DNA from: CAYZJV01 sp964616275
Lineage (GTDB): Bacteria > Spirochaetota > Spirochaetia > Sphaerochaetales > Sphaerochaetaceae
Direction: 5' to 3'
DNA: 45,349 bases
Assembly (NCBI GenBank): GCA_964616275.1
Contig: CAZTUL010000010.1
Location: 1-45,349 of the forward strand
Shown here: positions 25,099 through 33,860 of the stretch, in pieces
Layout: the number at the start of each line of letters is the position of its first letter
How positions within the stretch are numbered: position 1 is the stretch's first letter
Program-made: the position numbers and the translations under genes
Notes under the pieces: generated by a model
What the model was told of the DNA's origin: nothing
Databases searched by the model: none
What the model saw: the letters and a program-made list of their open reading frames with translations, nothing else

Positions 25099-25866
25099 AT
25101 GGGAATTACCGGAAGAATTCATTCGCTTGAGACATTTGGTACCGTTGATGGACCAGGAGTCAGATATGTCATTTTTTTACAGGGATGTGCACTAAGATGT
25201 AAATATTGCCATAATCCAGACTCATGGAGTGTAACTTGTGGACGAACTATGGATTCGGAAGATTTGGTAGATGATATGCTCTCTTATTCATCCTTTATCC
25301 AATCCGGGGGAGTTACCATTAGTGGAGGGGAACCGCTTCTTCAACCAAAATTTACCAAGGATATTATTGAACGTGCAAAAGCTGCAGGATTGCACACAGC
25401 ACTCGACACTGCTGGAAGTGTTCCACTTAATCATTCTCGGGATGTACTTAATTCGGTGGACTTAGTGCTGCTCGATATAAAAAGTATCGATAATCACATG
25501 TGTTGGAGTCTGACTGGAAGGGGGAATATAGAGACTCTTGCAACACTCGATTATCTTGAAAAGATTCACAAACCGGTATGGATTCGACATGTTCTCGTTC
25601 CAGATTGGACTTGCAATACCGATCAGCTTGTACGACTTGCAGATTATTTAGCTCCCTACACGTGTGTTGAGCAAATAGAATTGCTCCCGTTCCATAAGAT
25701 GGGAGAATATAAATGGCGAGAGCTTGGATTGCATTACAGTCTTCTAGGAACACCACCCCCAACACAGGAGGCTATCGATACTGCATGTGCTATAATCGAG
25801 AGTAGAGGTCTTTCGGTATCTCTTCATCGGGATAAAAGTGGTGTATCAAAGAAGAAAATTGGATAA
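25099..25866 (+). CDS. pflA: Pyruvate formate-lyase activating enzyme (radical SAM)
   Basis: This 255-residue radical-SAM enzyme has the cluster motif CALRCKYCHNP (C-x3-C-x2-C) near residues 30-40, then SGGEPLLQ, DTAG and an RHVLVPDWT motif, as in PflA. It takes a hydrogen from the PFL glycine. TAGGAGG lies 6 bases before the ATG at 25099; the long in-frame extension into pflB is not used. With pflB it forms a two-gene operon. Confidence 0.95.
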   Translation: MGITGRIHSLETFGTVDGPGVRYVIFLQGCALRCKYCHNPDSWSVTCGRTMDSEDLVDDMLSYSSFIQSGGVTISGGEPLLQPKFTKDIIERAKAAGLHTALDTAGSVPLNHSRDVLNSVDLVLLDIKSIDNHMCWSLTGRGNIETLATLDYLEKIHKPVWIRHVLVPDWTCNTDQLVRLADYLAPYTCVEQIELLPFHKMGEYKWRELGLHYSLLGTPPPTQEAIDTACAIIESRGLSVSLHRDKSGVSKKKIG

Positions 25867-25940
25867 TTTGTATTAGACATCCTTCCCGATTTTCCTTTTT
25901 CTTTTTTCGGATTATATTGAACTTTTAGGAGGGCTGGTGA

Positions 25941-26417
25941 ATGGAGCAAGTTCTTGATCAGGCAATGCGAGAAGCTATATCTCAAGCTCGATTACATATG
26001 CAGGCGCAGTATGGAGGCCCGTTCGGTGCTGCAATAATTAAAAAGGGGACTGTAATTGCGGTCGGTGCCAACTCGGTATTGAGAGATCATGATCCATCCG
26101 CTCATGCGGAGGTTAATGCAATTAGACTCGCAGGAGAAGTGTTAGGAACCCATGATTTGTCAGGGTGTGTACTGTATGCTACAGGGTATCCGTGTCCAAT
26201 GTGCTTATCGGCAATTATTTGGGCAAATATCGACACGGTGTACTATGGCTGTGATGCTTCCGAAGCAGAAAAGATTGGATTCCGTGATGATTTCATTTAT
26301 AGATTTATTGAGGGAGGCAGACAAGACTCTTCCGTGCTTACGCTCAAGCAACTGGGGCACGATGCGTGTAAAAAGTTGTACGATGAGTATATTAAGAGTG
26401 ACGCCCCTTCGTATTAA
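25941..26417 (+). CDS. Nucleoside/guanine deaminase (CMP/dCMP deaminase superfamily)
   Basis: This 158-residue zinc deaminase has GGPFGAAII, SAHAEVNAIRLA (His55, Glu57) and TGYPCPMCLSAIIWA (Cys85, Cys88). These supply the zinc ligands and proton shuttle. The C-terminal FRDDFIYRFIEGG and the overall size resemble bacterial guanine deaminase (GuaD) more than the tRNA adenosine deaminase TadA, but the substrate is not certain. A strong AGGAGGG site precedes the ATG. It converges on the tRNA-Ala gene. Confidence 0.85.
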   Translation: MEQVLDQAMREAISQARLHMQAQYGGPFGAAIIKKGTVIAVGANSVLRDHDPSAHAEVNAIRLAGEVLGTHDLSGCVLYATGYPCPMCLSAIIWANIDTVYYGCDASEAEKIGFRDDFIYRFIEGGRQDSSVLTLKQLGHDACKKLYDEYIKSDAPSY

Positions 26418-26420
26418 TAG

Positions 26421-26460
26421 AAAAAGCTACAGCCTAGCCAAAATGCTTTGCAGTAGCTTT
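26421..26460 (-). terminator. Rho-independent terminator after tRNA-Ala(CGC)
   Basis: Perfect arms AAAGCTAC and GTAGCTTT around a loop of about 20 bases. Read on the minus strand a T-run follows. It starts 5 bases after the tRNA 3' end. Confidence 0.75.
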
Positions 26461-26464
26461 ATGC

Positions 26465-26538
26465 TGGAGGTAAGGGGATTCGAACCCCTGGCCTATAGAT
26501 TGCGAACCTATCGCTCTAGCCAACTGAGCTATACCCCC
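26465..26538 (-). tRNA. tRNA-Ala, anticodon CGC
   Basis: A full cloverleaf can be drawn: acceptor GGGGGTA/TACCTCC with the alanine identity pair G3-U70, D-arm GCTC/GAGC, anticodon stem ATAGG/TCTAT with loop TTCGCAA, and T-arm AGGGG/CCCCT with TTCGAAT. The anticodon reads GCG codons. The 3' CCA is not encoded. Length is 74 bases. Confidence 0.93.
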
Positions 26539-26565
26539 GCGATATTATAAAAAATTGTATGGTAA

Positions 26566-28530
26566 TCACTGGTTTTTGTCTAGCTGGATTATAGATTGCT
26601 GCATCTGGAAAATTTGTTCCTGACTTCCTGGTGGATTAAGAAAATACCCTTGTACCATATCGCAATGTATTGATTTGAGGTATTCAAGCTGTTCCTTGCT
26701 TTCCACCCCCTCAACAATTACATGATACCCAAGATCACGAACAACTGTAATCATACTCTCTATAAATTTCTGAGAACGATTGCTGTCCTGTACATCCCAC
26801 AGAAGTGATTTATCTATTTTTATGCAATAGAATGGGAGATTCACTATATAGGAAAGGTTGGAATACCCGGTTCCAAAATCATCAAGATGAAAACTGATTC
26901 CATGGTCGATTAATGGTTTCATGATATCGAGCACATCATTGAAAAAAGCTCCAATAAACGTACTTTCGGTAAGTTCAATATGTATTGAGTCTGGAGGAAT
27001 TTTATAGCGGTCAACTATCTCAATGAGTTCTTGTGCAATATGTCGGTTGTTAAATTGTAGTCCCGAGAAATTTACTGAGATAGGTGGAAGAACTTTCCCT
27101 TTTGCCCTATACGAAGTAATCGTTGTACAGACCTGCTCAAAAACCCACCTGCCAAGCTCTTCAATCATTCCAATTTCCTCCGCAATCGGAATAAATTCAC
27201 TTGGTGGGACATTACCGATTTGTGGGTCATTCATGCGTAACAAAGCCTCTGCCATGGTCATATCGCCTGTTTCAATGTCATAAATAGGCTGAAATTCAAG
27301 TGATAGACTATTAAGTAAAAAAACCTGTGAAAGACAATCGACAAGCTGTTGCTTTCGCTGGATAGTTTGCAGCAACAGAGAATCACAATGCACTACCTGA
27401 CCTTTTCCTCTGTTTTTTGCCGTACGTATAGCATGGTCAATCAATGTAAGCGGATCGACTTCTGGATATGGTTTGAAAGGAAGTCTCAACGTTACTATTG
27501 AAGCTTGAAGACGATTTGAAATGCCTTCCACATACCAGCTTGATGAGAATCGTTGAAGAATAGTCTGAGCAATATCATCACCCCGTGAATCATGTATAGT
27601 AATAGCAAATTCATCTCCGCTGTACCGATACACTTGTCCCTGTGGGAGCAGTTCATGGAGCCCTTCGGCAACCGATCTAAGAAACAGATTTCCTCGCTTT
27701 TGCCCGTAGGTGTCATTAACAATTTTAAAATTATCTAAGCTCACAATAATTACCAGTGTTTTCCGGTTGAAACGACGAATCTGATCGATTGTATGAATAA
27801 AGCTTCCCCGGTTAGGGTATTGAGTAAGTGAATCAATATTGATTCTTCGTGTCTGGAAATTGAGATAGACCGATAGAATTGCAAGCGTAATAGCTATTCC
27901 GGTGAGTATGACGTTTGGAAAAAAATACTGAACTACTATGATGCTGAGGGAGAGTGGTGGCAGCCAGAGAAACACACTAAAAAATGTTCGGTCAAGATAG
28001 GCTCGTTCAAGCCAAATTGCATAGAGAGCAACCAGAATTTGGGTGGATGCTACAAGAAGCGAAAGCTGATTGTATGGACCTCGCTGATAGTTTCCTTCTG
28101 AATCAAAGTAGAATAACCACTTTGTTGAAAGGTTCAGGAATATAATACAGAGATACGTTGCCATGATTGCAACGAGGATAGTGATAAAAAGTTTCAGTCT
28201 GCTCTGATGCTCGTGAGGAGTGAATTCATGAACATATAGGAGGAGATACATAATAAAAATGAGTGGAAGAAGCGGATAAAGAGCAAAGTATGCTGTATTA
28301 ATGGTCATATTGAGCCAAAGAGGGATGAATTGAGCCTGATAAACAGCTTGTATTGACGCAATGTTTAAAGCTGTGCAGAACAGTGTATAGTAGAGACAGA
28401 ATCGGAACATTTTATCACGGGCGGATGGAATTGCATTCCCATACCGCGAATTCCCGAGAATTATGATAACCACGAGGATTGAAAGGATCTCAGGAATGAT
28501 ATCCCATTTCATAGTCCGATTTTCAGTCAT
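26566..28530 (-). CDS. Membrane-bound GGDEF-EAL protein, probable c-di-GMP phosphodiesterase
   Basis: This 654-residue protein has about seven N-terminal membrane helices (residues 10-220), then GGDEF (about 232-380) and EAL (about 395-645) domains. The EAL side keeps EALLR (428-432), ELTESTF, LDDFGTGYSN, IKIDKSLL and EGVESKEQL, so it looks active as a c-di-GMP phosphodiesterase. The GGDEF side reads SGDEF (304-308). The first Asp of the usual DxDxFK is Ser (VSLDNFK) and the RxxD inhibitory site is absent, so it may be a GTP-sensing regulatory domain rather than a cyclase. No clear ribosome site precedes the ATG. Confidence 0.92.
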   Translation of the reverse strand: MTENRTMKWDIIPEILSILVVIIILGNSRYGNAIPSARDKMFRFCLYYTLFCTALNIASIQAVYQAQFIPLWLNMTINTAYFALYPLLPLIFIMYLLLYVHEFTPHEHQSRLKLFITILVAIMATYLCIIFLNLSTKWLFYFDSEGNYQRGPYNQLSLLVASTQILVALYAIWLERAYLDRTFFSVFLWLPPLSLSIIVVQYFFPNVILTGIAITLAILSVYLNFQTRRINIDSLTQYPNRGSFIHTIDQIRRFNRKTLVIIVSLDNFKIVNDTYGQKRGNLFLRSVAEGLHELLPQGQVYRYSGDEFAITIHDSRGDDIAQTILQRFSSSWYVEGISNRLQASIVTLRLPFKPYPEVDPLTLIDHAIRTAKNRGKGQVVHCDSLLLQTIQRKQQLVDCLSQVFLLNSLSLEFQPIYDIETGDMTMAEALLRMNDPQIGNVPPSEFIPIAEEIGMIEELGRWVFEQVCTTITSYRAKGKVLPPISVNFSGLQFNNRHIAQELIEIVDRYKIPPDSIHIELTESTFIGAFFNDVLDIMKPLIDHGISFHLDDFGTGYSNLSYIVNLPFYCIKIDKSLLWDVQDSNRSQKFIESMITVVRDLGYHVIVEGVESKEQLEYLKSIHCDMVQGYFLNPPGSQEQIFQMQQSIIQLDKNQ

Positions 28531-28651
28531 GATCGTTAAAAAAGCAATAGAGCATTGAAATTTTTTATCAGTTCCTTAAAAGTAAAAACCTGACGTTGTG
28601 GATAAATACGTAAGGAATTTATGATGATATAAGGAATTACATTAAAATCTA

Positions 28652-28680
28652 TTGCATAAGTGACCTGAGATACATATGAT
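28652..28680 (+). promoter_or_regulatory. Promoter of the sugar-type ABC importer operon, near-leaderless
   Basis: TTGCAT (28652-28657), 17-base spacer, TATGAT (28675-28680), then nine bases to the ATG at 28690. The leader would be only about 3 bases. No ribosome site is visible. Confidence 0.5.
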
Positions 28681-28689
28681 ACATGTGAA

Positions 28690-29565
28690 ATGAATCTGCA
28701 AAGAAGCTCACTTGTGCGAAACAGTAAACCCTACCTCTTTATGGCTCCAGCATTGGTTCTTGCCTATCTTTTTAGTTATCGTCCCTTTTTTAAAACTGTT
28801 GCCAACAGTTTTTCTCTCGTGAACTTCTCTGGAAAAATTATTGAGTTCGTTGGTCTCGAAAACTACAAGAATCTTCTCGTGGATCAAAATTTCCAAATTA
28901 GTCTTTTAAACACTTTTCGATTTGCACTATTGTTTATCCCCATCAACCTTCTCGTCTGTCTTTTGGCAGCTCTGCTTGTGTATAGAAAGAGAAGATTTGC
29001 AGCGTGGAACGAAACGCTTTTTATGCTACCCATGGTGGTGGCCATGAGTTCAGCTGCCCTGGTATTTCGTGCACTGTTTAATCCGAATATCGGGGTAATC
29101 AACTATGTGTTTAATCTTACTATTCAATGGTTCAACGACCCGGCATGGGCAATGTTCACTCTTGTTGCATTGGGAGTTTGGATGGCAATGGGACTTGATT
29201 TTCTTCTTCTTCTCGGTGCTCTGCGCAGCGTGCCTACCACTATTATAGAAGCTGCAGAAATCGAAGGTGCTGGCCCAGTCGCAAAATTTTTTCGTATTCA
29301 ATTACCCATGATCAGCCCTACAATTCTATTTATCATCAGTACTCGATTACGAGACAGTATGCTGCTCAGTGGTCCTGTTCTTGTTATGACAGGAGGGGGT
29401 CCCTTACGTTCAACACAGACTTTAGTGTATCAAATGTATATTGAAGGATTTAGCGGGGGTAATTATAGCAAAGGATCAACCATTAGTGTTGTCGTGTTTC
29501 TCCTTACCTTTTTACTGATTCTCCTGGCATTCCGTTTTGAACGAAGGAGGGTTTTTTATCAATGA
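28690..29565 (+). CDS. ABC importer permease, MalF/UgpA type
   Basis: This 291-residue inner-membrane permease has six helices. The ATPase-docking EAA loop reads EAAEIEGAGPVAKFFRIQLPMISPTI, as in carbohydrate uptake family 1 (CUT1) permeases. It pairs with the next gene, whose ATG overlaps its stop by 4 bases. The binding protein downstream is UgpB-like, so a phosphodiester or sugar substrate is possible. Confidence 0.9.
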   Translation: MNLQRSSLVRNSKPYLFMAPALVLAYLFSYRPFFKTVANSFSLVNFSGKIIEFVGLENYKNLLVDQNFQISLLNTFRFALLFIPINLLVCLLAALLVYRKRRFAAWNETLFMLPMVVAMSSAALVFRALFNPNIGVINYVFNLTIQWFNDPAWAMFTLVALGVWMAMGLDFLLLLGALRSVPTTIIEAAEIEGAGPVAKFFRIQLPMISPTILFIISTRLRDSMLLSGPVLVMTGGGPLRSTQTLVYQMYIEGFSGGNYSKGSTISVVVFLLTFLLILLAFRFERRRVFYQ

Positions 29566-30389
29566 GAACCTCTCAACATATTGGAAATGGAATGAAAGCA
29601 GTTGCTGCTACTCTTTTAGGCTTTGTAGTGGTTTTTCCTATCTATTACACTGTAGCGGCTTCATTTTTCTCGTTGCATGAATTTTCCATGTTTCCTCCCC
29701 GCTTGTTTCCTACCTCATTCTCACCGATACATTATATTCGGGCAATTACGGAATCGCCGCTACTTCGATTTATGGGTAACTCTCTGGTGGTGAGCGGTGT
29801 TGGCACAATTATCAGGATGGCGGTTGCGATATTAGCTGCATTTGCAGTTGCATTTTTCGATTTCAAAGGGAAAAGAGTATTATTCTTTCTTATTATTGGC
29901 ACCATGATGCTGCCTCCGGATGCTCTCATCATTGAGAACTATCTAACTGTGAGTAGGTTTGGGTTAGTTGATTCCTACTTAGGTATCATGTCTGTGTATC
30001 TTTTAGGGCCAGTACAATTGTTCATGCTCAGGCAAAGTTTCAAGACAATACCACGAACGTATCGTGAGATTGCATCTATAGATGGATGTTCTGACCTTTC
30101 CTTCCTTTTTGCAGTGGTACTGCCACTGAGTCGCCCGGTTGTACTTGCTCTTTCTTTACACTCTTTTGTTACCCTTTGGAATACATACCTTTGGCCTTTA
30201 TTAGTAACAAACGCACCACAGATGCGTACTGTTCAGGTAGGTATTACTTTGTTGGGATATGTAGACAGTTTGGACTTCGGTCCAATATTTGCAGCCATCA
30301 CATTAATGATTATGCCTTCAATACTTCTGTTGTTGGTCTTGCGGAAAAAAATTGTCGCAGGAATCCAATCTGGAATTATGGTGGGGTAA
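29562..30389 (+). CDS. ABC importer permease, MalG/UgpE type
   Basis: This 275-residue second permease of the CUT1 importer has six helices. Its EAA loop reads EIASIDGCSDLSFLFAVVLPLSRPVV and the C-terminus is short. AAGGAGG about 10 bases before the ATG lies inside the previous gene, with which it overlaps by 4 bases. It is followed by the binding-protein gene rather than an ATPase gene. Confidence 0.9.
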   Translation: MRTSQHIGNGMKAVAATLLGFVVVFPIYYTVAASFFSLHEFSMFPPRLFPTSFSPIHYIRAITESPLLRFMGNSLVVSGVGTIIRMAVAILAAFAVAFFDFKGKRVLFFLIIGTMMLPPDALIIENYLTVSRFGLVDSYLGIMSVYLLGPVQLFMLRQSFKTIPRTYREIASIDGCSDLSFLFAVVLPLSRPVVLALSLHSFVTLWNTYLWPLLVTNAPQMRTVQVGITLLGYVDSLDFGPIFAAITLMIMPSILLLLVLRKKIVAGIQSGIMVG

Positions 30390-30425
30390 TTCGAAATAAA
30401 AATTTATATTGAGGAGAAAAATAGG

Positions 30426-31820
30426 ATGAAAAGTAACTCGATGAAATATAAAAGATGGATAGTACTGATGGTAGTAATCCTTCTTCCACTAGCGATATTT
30501 GCCGGAGGGGTAAAACAGTCTTCTGATTCAGTATCAGGAACACAAGAGATTGTTGAAATTGAATTTTGGCATCCCAACAGCGGGTTGCTGGGCGATGCAA
30601 TGACTGAATTGGTAGACAAGTTCAATGGTACCATTGGAAAAGAACAAAACATTGCAGTAAAGGAGATTTATCAAGGAAAAGCATCCGATGTTGCTACGAA
30701 GCTGAGAGCGAGCCTGCAGGCAAATAGATCACAGGATCTGCCCGATCTAGCCCAAGTTGATGCTACTGGCGTAATGGATGTTCGGGACTCAGCATACATG
30801 GTGCCTGTGCAGCAGCTTGCTCAGGCGGATGCTCAGTATTCAGTGGAAGATCTGCAACCAGGTACCGTACTCTCCATGACGTACAAGGATGTGCTCATCG
30901 GCATGCCCTTCAATGCTTCTACCATACTGCTGTATTATAATAAGGACGCTTTTCGTGAGGTGGGGTTAGATCCTGACAGACCACCGAAAACTCTCGAAGA
31001 GTTGGCAGAATATGCAAAGAAATTGGTTGTAACTACACCGGATGGCCGTACTGTCCTTCGGTATGGGTTCGCTGGTGTTCCATCATCATACGAACTTGTC
31101 TCCTGGATTGGGCAGCAGAAAGGTGTCTCGTATATTACCGATAAGCGAAACGGACACGATGGGAATCCTACTCGTGTGGTTTTTGATACCGAAGGGACAT
31201 TGGCAACATTTTTGGATGAGTGGAGAAACGTATTCGAACAAGGTGGGCTGGGAAATCTGACCAGCGACGTACGACAACAATTCATCGCAGGCAAAACAGC
31301 CATGTTCGTTATTTCGACCAGTAGTCTTGCTACCGTATTAGATTCAGTAGGCGATCGATTTGAAGTGGGTGTTGGATATCTACCGCGTGTTCATGATGAA
31401 GCAGATGGTGGAGTTAATATTGGCGGTGGTGCTATCTTCGTGTTTGAAAACGAGAATGATCCACAGAAAGCTGCATCGTGGGAGTTTTTGAAGTTTTTAA
31501 CAAGTGCTGAGACACAACTTTTCTGGCATCAGAGAACTGGATATTTCCCTGTAAACCTTGGAACGTATGAGATGGACGAGTTTAAAGCTCATTTAGAGGG
31601 CAATCCTCTTTTTAAGGTAGCCATTGATCAGTTGAATGCAAGTGATCCTAGAATCCAGAGTGTTTGGTGGCCAAACAGCTATCAAGCGTACTACGAGATT
31701 CAAAATACTATTATTGAGATGCTTGAACAGCAGAAAAGTACTGAGGAGACGGTTCGAAAACTATCTACAGTCCTTAACGGGTACATGCAGGAATACAATC
31801 GAATGAATCCAGAACTTTAG
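30426..31820 (+). CDS. Extracellular solute-binding protein of the CUT1 importer (UgpB-like)
   Basis: This 464-residue cluster B binding protein has a signal peptide (KRWIVLMVVILLPLAIFAGG). No lipobox cysteine is present, so it is periplasmic rather than a lipoprotein. EIEFWHPNSGLLGDAMTELVDKFN and IYQGKASDVATKLRASLQA resemble UgpB, the sn-glycerol-3-phosphate binder, but substrate is not proven. GAGGAG stands before the ATG. It is the last gene of permease-permease-binding protein; no ATPase gene is present, so a shared MsiK/UgpC-type ATPase must act from elsewhere. Confidence 0.9.
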   Translation: MKSNSMKYKRWIVLMVVILLPLAIFAGGVKQSSDSVSGTQEIVEIEFWHPNSGLLGDAMTELVDKFNGTIGKEQNIAVKEIYQGKASDVATKLRASLQANRSQDLPDLAQVDATGVMDVRDSAYMVPVQQLAQADAQYSVEDLQPGTVLSMTYKDVLIGMPFNASTILLYYNKDAFREVGLDPDRPPKTLEELAEYAKKLVVTTPDGRTVLRYGFAGVPSSYELVSWIGQQKGVSYITDKRNGHDGNPTRVVFDTEGTLATFLDEWRNVFEQGGLGNLTSDVRQQFIAGKTAMFVISTSSLATVLDSVGDRFEVGVGYLPRVHDEADGGVNIGGGAIFVFENENDPQKAASWEFLKFLTSAETQLFWHQRTGYFPVNLGTYEMDEFKAHLEGNPLFKVAIDQLNASDPRIQSVWWPNSYQAYYEIQNTIIEMLEQQKSTEETVRKLSTVLNGYMQEYNRMNPEL

Positions 31821-31827
31821 CAGGTGA

Positions 31828-32304
31828 CTATATGCGGGGCTCCTCCAGAGGAGGCCCTGCATAAAATTCACAACGGAATTTAAATTCACAAGTCAGACAG
31901 GAAGAGCCTGGGCATGTCTGGAATCCTCCGTCACGAACTGATTCAAGTTGTTGTACGTGCCACTGCAACTCTTCGAGCAACAGGTCCAGCTCTCGACGTT
32001 TTTTAAGGGTATCGGACACTTGCCTACGATACTGTTTCAGTAATTCTATTCTTCGCTTGTTTCCCGAAGTATCTTCCGGACCCATACGTATAATTTGACC
32101 TATCTGATCCAACGAGAATCCGAATCGTTTTAGCTGTAAAATACGCAGGAGATAGATGAAGTCAGCATCGGTATAGTATCGTTGTCCACCAACAGAACGA
32201 CTCTGGGTTTTAAGTAAACCCAGAGCCTCATAATAGCGTACAGTACGAACAGTGACGTGAGCTTTTCTTGCCAGTTCGCCAATTCTATAGGTAGTATCGC
32301 TCAC
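31828..32304 (-). CDS. MerR-family regulator with C-terminal cysteine cluster
   Basis: This 158-residue protein has the MerR winged helix (YRIGELARKAHVTVRTVRYYEALGLL), then a long dimer helix. Its C-terminus carries four cysteines in C-x4-C-x2-C-x5-C spacing (131, 136, 139, 145). That looks like a metal or Fe-S site but differs from SoxR (C-x2-C-x1-C-x5-C). The start is the GTG at 32304 with AAGGA 7 bases upstream; the longer TTG at 32340 overlaps the aminotransferase stop and has no site. It lies 32 bases after the aminotransferase, so they are probably one operon. A GC-rich hairpin encodes its last residues. Confidence 0.88.
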   Translation of the reverse strand: MSDTTYRIGELARKAHVTVRTVRYYEALGLLKTQSRSVGGQRYYTDADFIYLLRILQLKRFGFSLDQIGQIIRMGPEDTSGNKRRIELLKQYRRQVSDTLKKRRELDLLLEELQWHVQQLESVRDGGFQTCPGSSCLTCEFKFRCEFYAGPPLEEPRI

Positions 32305-32336
32305 GTTTTTTTCCTTAACACGGTATTGCCGAATAA

Positions 32337-33632
32337 TCAATATACATAAAAGACTTCTTCAGCTGCCTGATACACAATGCGAACAAGGTCTTCAATCTCG
32401 TGTAGATCGGTACTGGAGAATGCTAAACGTAGATAAGTATTTTTAATTGAAATGGTTCCCACCTCATATTTTTCGAGCAGATAGGTTCGAAGGGCTTCGG
32501 CATCTCCGGCACAAATAAAGGAGAGGAAGTAGCCTGAATTAAAGGGGAGGGGAATGAGGTTGGTGTTATCTGCATACTTTGCAAGTACCTGTTTCATGAG
32601 ACGATAGCGTTCACCAATAAGCTTTATTCCCTCCTCCTTTTCCTTGTGATAGGTAGTACTCTGCATACCCTTCAGCAAAATGGTTTGTGCAGGTTTTGAA
32701 CAGGATGAAACATTACCTCTTATGGCTCCCATAGATTTTTTTACTAATGCTTCATATTGTGCATCGGTCATTCCCTTTGAGTTGTAGGTGATGAACCCAA
32801 CACGGAAGCCCCAGACCATTTCCTCTTTGGTGGCCGCATCGCCCTTTATTGCAAGGATATTTTCATGAATATCACAAAGTTTTGCAAAAAGAGATTCCCT
32901 ACAGACATCTTCTTCAAAAAATAGACCAAAATAGGCATCATCGGTAAAGACAAGGAGCTTGCGACCAGCTTCTGCCTTCCCACGCAGCATAGCAACAATT
33001 TCGTCCATTTCGGCGTTTGTCGGAGTATATCCGGTAGGATTATTTGGGAAGTTCAGAATCATTGATACATGAGGACCTTCAATAGCGTCTATAGTGTCGG
33101 ATAACCCTGTAATATTCAGTTTCCCATCAACAAACAGAGGGAAAGAGACCTGCTTTGCCTCTCTCTGTTCGGTAAACACAAGATTATAATTTCCCCAATA
33201 CATATCGGGAACAATGATTGACTCATCCTTGTCTAGAAAGAGTGATGCAGCTAGGCTGATTGCATGCGTTAATCCGCCGGTAACAACAGGAAGACTTGTC
33301 TTTTTCCCTTTCATGGAGGGGTTTTTCTTTATCATCTCCTCCAGCCATGCCTTACGTAAAGCAAGGTCTCCCGCTGTAGGGGCATATGGAAATACGTCGT
33401 TCTTCGAAAGCTCTCCGGTAAATTCTGCATAGATAGAGGGAATACACATAGCACTTCCACCTTCGGTTGCGATTCCGATAGTTGCATTATACTTGTGTGC
33501 CTTCTGTTTTGCTTCAGCGGACTGACTGATTATGCCCTTAGGGAAATACATACGGCGACCATAATCGCTTAGTAGTTCGTCTGCAAGGCTTCCAGCCAAT
33601 ACATCGTTAAGTTCTTTTGCTAGTGGATTCAT
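32337..33632 (-). CDS. PLP-dependent aminotransferase, class I/II fold
   Basis: This 431-residue aminotransferase has the substrate/PLP landmarks NFPNNPTGYTPT, FTDDAYFGLFFEE, and AIKGDAATKEEMVWGFRVGF, in which the early Lys is the probable Schiff-base residue. The C-terminal arginine motif is TYLRLAFSS. The N-terminal block KYNATIGIATEGGSAMCIPSI marks a distinct subgroup with no firm substrate. Neighbouring genes (dicarboxylate/amino-acid symporter, aspartate racemase, Asd) suggest an amino acid in the aspartate family. The ATG at 33632 has AGGAG 6 bases upstream; longer starts have none. Confidence 0.88.
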   Translation of the reverse strand: MNPLAKELNDVLAGSLADELLSDYGRRMYFPKGIISQSAEAKQKAHKYNATIGIATEGGSAMCIPSIYAEFTGELSKNDVFPYAPTAGDLALRKAWLEEMIKKNPSMKGKKTSLPVVTGGLTHAISLAASLFLDKDESIIVPDMYWGNYNLVFTEQREAKQVSFPLFVDGKLNITGLSDTIDAIEGPHVSMILNFPNNPTGYTPTNAEMDEIVAMLRGKAEAGRKLLVFTDDAYFGLFFEEDVCRESLFAKLCDIHENILAIKGDAATKEEMVWGFRVGFITYNSKGMTDAQYEALVKKSMGAIRGNVSSCSKPAQTILLKGMQSTTYHKEKEEGIKLIGERYRLMKQVLAKYADNTNLIPLPFNSGYFLSFICAGDAEALRTYLLEKYEVGTISIKNTYLRLAFSSTDLHEIEDLVRIVYQAAEEVFYVY

Positions 33633-33799
33633 GTCCTGCTCCTTCATGAAAATGGTACCTATATCATACAGGGGCAAACTTGATTCGTGAAGTCTGAAAT
33701 GCCCAAAAATCGGGTGTTTTGGGGCAGATTTTGTTCTATATATGACATGGGAGCAAGTTTTTGTTTCATTTTCAACATTGGTAGTGTACAGTAGAAGGT

Positions 33800-33836
33800 G
33801 CGGATAGGTGGTATCCCTCAGGGGAGGGTAATCCGC
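33800..33836 (+). ncRNA. Structured 5' leader of the symporter gene (two stacked hairpins)
   Basis: Perfect arms GCGGAT (33800-33805) and ATCCGC (33831-33836) enclose a second stem CCCTC/GAGGG (33815-33819, 33824-33828) with an AGGG loop and an asymmetric 9-base internal loop. A -10-like TACAGT (33787-33792) would start transcription at the base of the stem. AAGGAG and the ATG follow 25 bases later. It matches no riboswitch class I know; it could be a regulatory leader or an mRNA-stabilising stem. Confidence 0.45.
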
Positions 33837-33860
33837 AAACCCAGGAAAAGGAGTGTTTAT

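Noticed and set aside
28600..28690. Possible Crp-type site near TACATATGATACATGTGAAATG
   Set aside because: Only one TGTGA half-site is present with no TCACA partner at the right spacing.
31832..31863. GC-rich hairpin after the binding-protein gene as a terminator
   Set aside because: The hairpin is coding sequence for the end of the MerR protein and no T-run follows on the plus strand; it may still slow polymerase but is not a standard terminator.
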